DNA of 7,120 nt from an uncultured Mailhella sp. (GTDB lineage: Bacteria; Desulfobacterota; Desulfovibrionia; Desulfovibrionales; Desulfovibrionaceae): assembly GCA_910579055.1 (NCBI GenBank), contig CAJTSU010000028.1, positions 1 through 7,120 of the forward strand. The letters run 5' to 3'. The position numbers and the translations under genes were made by a program. The notes under the pieces were generated by a model. The model made no database searches. It was not told where the DNA came from and worked only from the letters and a program-made list of their open reading frames with translations. Shown piece by piece: positions 5,059 to 7,120 of this stretch. Numbering within the stretch: the stretch's first letter is position 1; the number at the start of each line of letters is the position of its first letter.

Positions 5059-5856
5059 ATGGATAATCATTTACCGCGACACCTCGCCGTCATCATGGAC
5101 GGCAACGGCCGATGGGCGCAACGGCGAGGCCTTCCCCGCAGTGAAGGGCATACTCGCGGCGTGGATACGGTGCGTTCTCTTCTCACGCGCTGCCGTACGC
5201 TCGGTATTCCGTATGTGACGGTGTACGCTCTCTCGCGGGAAAATCTCAAACGCCCGCCGCAGGAAGTAAAATTCCTCTTCGAGCTGTTCATCCGTTTTCT
5301 GAAATCGGAACTGCCGGAACTGGAACGCCAGGGCATACGCCTTGGCATGATCGGGGATCGACAAGCGCTTCCCATGACCGTACGGGCGGCGCTGGATTAC
5401 GGCATCAAAAAAACTTCCGGCGGGGAAATGCTTTTTACTCTGGCTCTGGCCTACTCCGGGCGGGAAGAAATCATGCGCGCCGCGCGCGCACTGACCGCTT
5501 CCGGACTGGATGACAGCGCTCCCCTGGAAGCACAGGAAAAAGCATTCCGCAAAGGCTTGTACAATCCTGAACTCCCTGATCCCGATCTGATTATCCGCAC
5601 CAGCGGTGAACTGCGTCTGAGCAATTTTTTCCTCTTCCAGAGCGCCTATACCGAATTCTATTTCAGTGACAAACTCTGGCCTGATTTTGACAACGCCGAA
5701 CTGGATCGGGCACTGGTTCACTATGCGGAACGATCCCGCCGCTTTGGCCTTACAGAAGCCCAGGCTGTGACGAACGATGCATGCACCGGGCATACGAGCC
5801 ATCCCCCCCCCTCCAGCCCTCCAGATGCCGCCATTTTGCCTGATATAACAAGCTGA
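5059..5856 (+). CDS. uppS: Isoprenyl transferase, probable undecaprenyl diphosphate synthase
   Basis: Cytoplasmic cis-prenyltransferase that condenses farnesyl diphosphate with isopentenyl diphosphate to make the C55 carrier lipid used for peptidoglycan, O-antigen and related glycans. The 265-residue protein has the family start HLAVIMDGNGRWAQRRG (8-24) with the catalytic Asp14, GHTRGVDTVR (30-39), VYALSRENLKRP (55-66), the diphosphate-binding end IIRTSGELRLSNF (178-190), and LWPDFDNAELDRAL (206-219). Some usual aromatic positions differ: Leu58 and Leu63 stand where YAFS.ENW is common, and Phe193 where LLWQ is common. After RRFG (227-230) a tail of about 35 residues rich in Pro, Ser and Thr exceeds the usual end and is encoded partly by nine consecutive C residues. 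The start is forced, because an in-frame stop lies at 5050-5052. No Shine-Dalgarno sequence is placed correctly. cdsA follows after 16 nt. Confidence 0.93.
   Translation: MDNHLPRHLAVIMDGNGRWAQRRGLPRSEGHTRGVDTVRSLLTRCRTLGIPYVTVYALSRENLKRPPQEVKFLFELFIRFLKSELPELERQGIRLGMIGDRQALPMTVRAALDYGIKKTSGGEMLFTLALAYSGREEIMRAARALTASGLDDSAPLEAQEKAFRKGLYNPELPDPDLIIRTSGELRLSNFFLFQSAYTEFYFSDKLWPDFDNAELDRALVHYAERSRRFGLTEAQAVTNDACTGHTSHPPPSSPPDAAILPDITS
5803..5811 (+). repeat. C9 homopolymer near the 3' end of uppS
   Basis: Nine consecutive C residues encode Pro249-Pro251. Loss of one C would give a tail ending at a TAA and gain of one a tail ending at a TGA, both before cdsA. Slippage would therefore change only the last residues and not the catalytic domain. 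Confidence 0.85.
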
Positions 5857-5872
5857 TTTTCCAGGAGCTGCC

Positions 5873-6688
5873 ATGTCCTTGCAAAAATACCTCGCCGCAG
5901 GCCTCGGGGCGCGTGTTGTCACCGGGCTTATTCTCTTCGCTGTACTTTTTACGGCATGGAAGGCCGGTGGGTTTCTCCTTTTCCTGCTGCTTCTGGTCGT
6001 ATGCGGCATCGGACAATGGGAGTGCTATTCTTTTTTCCTCCCACAGGGAGAACTTCCCGCCAAAGCTCTTGGCATTCTGCTCGGAGCGGGGATTGTCGCC
6101 CTGTGCCGCGTTTCTCTCGCATACACCTCCGGTATGGCCTTGACGGCGGCCTTTTGCGTATTGGCCGTGCACTCCCTCATCGGCTGGACGCAGGAGAACT
6201 CGCTTGCGCGCTTCCGCCGGGCGGCTGTTCTGCTGGGCGGCATTGTTTATGTACCTCTGCTGCTCTCCCCCGTTCTGCACTACAGCCCGGGCGAACAGCT
6301 CCTTATTGTGCTGGTTCCCGCCCTGTCGGACATTGCGGCCTATGCCGCCGGTGTACAATTCGGCAAGCGCAAGATCTGGCCTTCCGTCAGCCCCAAAAAA
6401 AGTGTAGAAGGTGCAGTTGCCGGGCTCTTTGCCGCCACAGCGGCCTGTCTTGCCGCAGGATGGCTGCTCAGAGGCCCCTGTTTTTCGTTCCCCGCGTGGC
6501 TTGCTTTGGGCCTGTTCATGGGCGTTATGGCCCAAATGGGTGACTTTTTTGAATCTGCGCTCAAGCGCGCGGTTCATATCAAAGATTCCGGCAAAATTCT
6601 GCCCGGCCACGGCGGGGTACTTGACCGCATCGACAGCATTCTGTTTGCAGCGGCCGCCTTTGCCCTGGTTCGTCCCTTTCTGGGCTAA
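5873..6688 (+). CDS. cdsA: Phosphatidate cytidylyltransferase (CDP-diglyceride synthase)
   Basis: Inner-membrane enzyme that converts phosphatidic acid and CTP to CDP-diacylglycerol, the branch point of phospholipid synthesis. The 271 residues are mostly hydrophobic, with about seven to eight membrane segments. The Asp-containing segment SDIAAYAAG lies at 152-160, followed by the family's SPKKSVEGAVAG (173-184). The C-terminal signature runs from 228 to 254: SALKR, then KDSGK, then LPGHGG and a closing DRID, with the catalytic acidic residues present, and GDFFES (223-228) just before it. AGGAG (5863-5867) lies five bases before the ATG, and the gene starts 16 nt after uppS, so the two are very likely cotranscribed. 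It ends 29 nt before dxr. No truncation is seen. Confidence 0.95.
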   Translation: MSLQKYLAAGLGARVVTGLILFAVLFTAWKAGGFLLFLLLLVVCGIGQWECYSFFLPQGELPAKALGILLGAGIVALCRVSLAYTSGMALTAAFCVLAVHSLIGWTQENSLARFRRAAVLLGGIVYVPLLLSPVLHYSPGEQLLIVLVPALSDIAAYAAGVQFGKRKIWPSVSPKKSVEGAVAGLFAATAACLAAGWLLRGPCFSFPAWLALGLFMGVMAQMGDFFESALKRAVHIKDSGKILPGHGGVLDRIDSILFAAAAFALVRPFLG

Positions 6689-6717
6689 TTCCACATTCTG
6701 CCTTCTCCGGAAACCAT

Positions 6718-7120
6718 ATGCGTTACATCAGCCGACTGCCTCTTGACTCTCCCCTGGCCTGGCCGCGCCGTGTGGCGCTCATGGGCAGTACGGGTTCCAT
6801 TGGCGTCAATACCCTGCGGGTAATTGAAGCATGGGGGGCACAGCCCCAGGCCGCACCAGGAAAAAAGACCGGCGAATTCATCGTAACGGCTCTGGCTGGA
6901 GGGCGCAATCTCGCCTTGCTGGCCCGTCAGGCGGAACGTTGGCGTCCTCCGGTACTTGCCCTGCGCGATGCGGAAGGCGAATACGGTATCGAGGCCCTGA
7001 AAAAAATGCTTCCTTCCGGGTATCACCCCGAAATTCTCGCCGGACAAACCGGATTCGCCGCCATTGCCGCCCGGGAAGATGTGGATATTGTGCTCTCCGC
7101 ACAGGTTGGCGCGGCGGGCT
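6718..7120 (+). CDS. dxr: 1-deoxy-D-xylulose 5-phosphate reductoisomerase, 5' part only
   Basis: Cytoplasmic enzyme converting 1-deoxy-D-xylulose 5-phosphate to 2-C-methyl-D-erythritol 4-phosphate with NADPH, the first committed step of the MEP isoprenoid pathway, whose products feed UppS. Only 134 codons of roughly 400 are inside the window; the gene runs off the right edge in frame. The NADPH-binding loop GSTGSIG (23-29), VNTLRVIEA (30-38), ALAGGRN (58-64), and the later DIVLSAQVGAAG (123-134), corresponding to the VGAAG segment of the family, are clear. Residues about 1-20 form a short N-terminal extension, and roughly a dozen residues (near 40-52) appear inserted compared with E. coli between the first helix and the second strand. 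Only a weak GGAAA (6709-6713) precedes the ATG. The 29-nt gap after cdsA supports cotranscription. Confidence 0.93.
   Translation, partial: MRYISRLPLDSPLAWPRRVALMGSTGSIGVNTLRVIEAWGAQPQAAPGKKTGEFIVTALAGGRNLALLARQAERWRPPVLALRDAEGEYGIEALKKMLPSGYHPEILAGQTGFAAIAAREDVDIVLSAQVGAAG

Noticed and set aside
5071..6694. Two long minus-strand open frames (5071-6009 and 5750-6694)
   Set aside because: Both are antisense to uppS and cdsA, whose family motifs are unmistakable; the antisense translations show nothing recognisable.
1..7120. Mobile element, CRISPR array, toxin-antitoxin, phage or defence module
   Set aside because: No transposase, integrase, regularly spaced repeats, paired small ORFs or nuclease motifs are visible; all confident genes are conserved housekeeping or envelope genes.

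Overview
The window looks like a chromosomal housekeeping region of a Gram-negative, probably anaerobic, deltaproteobacterial (Desulfovibrionaceae-like) genome. This placement is inference. It rests on the GC-rich coding sequence, a WaaE/KdtX-type lipopolysaccharide glycosyltransferase directly in front of pyrH-frr, and uppS-cdsA-dxr following in the usual proteobacterial order. No rRNA, tRNA or other strong taxonomic marker is present, and no mobile element, CRISPR array, phage gene or defence system was found.

Left part (1-1925, minus strand): a two-gene operon, yhdT-panF. It encodes a small DUF997 membrane protein and the sodium/pantothenate symporter. The yhdT stop and the panF start overlap as ATGA, so the two are probably translationally coupled. 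YhdT carries an unusual hydrophilic C-terminal tail of about 42 residues.

First intergenic region (1926-2398): a 473-nt divergent spacer without a credible gene. It holds a 12-bp palindrome beside a -10-like hexamer for the yhdT-panF side, a chain of short perfect hairpins, a sigma70-like candidate promoter facing right, and one copy of a dispersed repeat.

Middle part (2399-4660, plus strand): a family 2 glycosyltransferase, pyrH (UMP kinase) and frr (ribosome recycling factor), all in one direction. A strong hairpin with a GCAA tetraloop begins one base after the frr stop and probably terminates transcription, at least partly.

Second intergenic region (4661-5058): a 398-nt spacer between frr and uppS. 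It contains the second copy of the dispersed repeat, 41 of 47 positions identical to the first and in the opposite orientation, plus several hairpins including two that exclude each other. No gene is convincing here.

Right part (5059-7120, plus strand): uppS, cdsA and the 5' part of dxr. UppS makes the undecaprenyl carrier for cell-wall and LPS sugars, CdsA makes CDP-diacylglycerol for phospholipids, and Dxr performs the first committed step of the MEP pathway that supplies isoprenoid precursors to UppS. Together with the glycosyltransferase, the plus-strand genes serve envelope synthesis, nucleotide supply and translation.

The coding content is ordinary. The least explained item is the inverted pair of repeat copies in the two large intergenic regions. 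The uppS leader without a Shine-Dalgarno sequence and the C9 tract at the 3' end of uppS also deserve a look.
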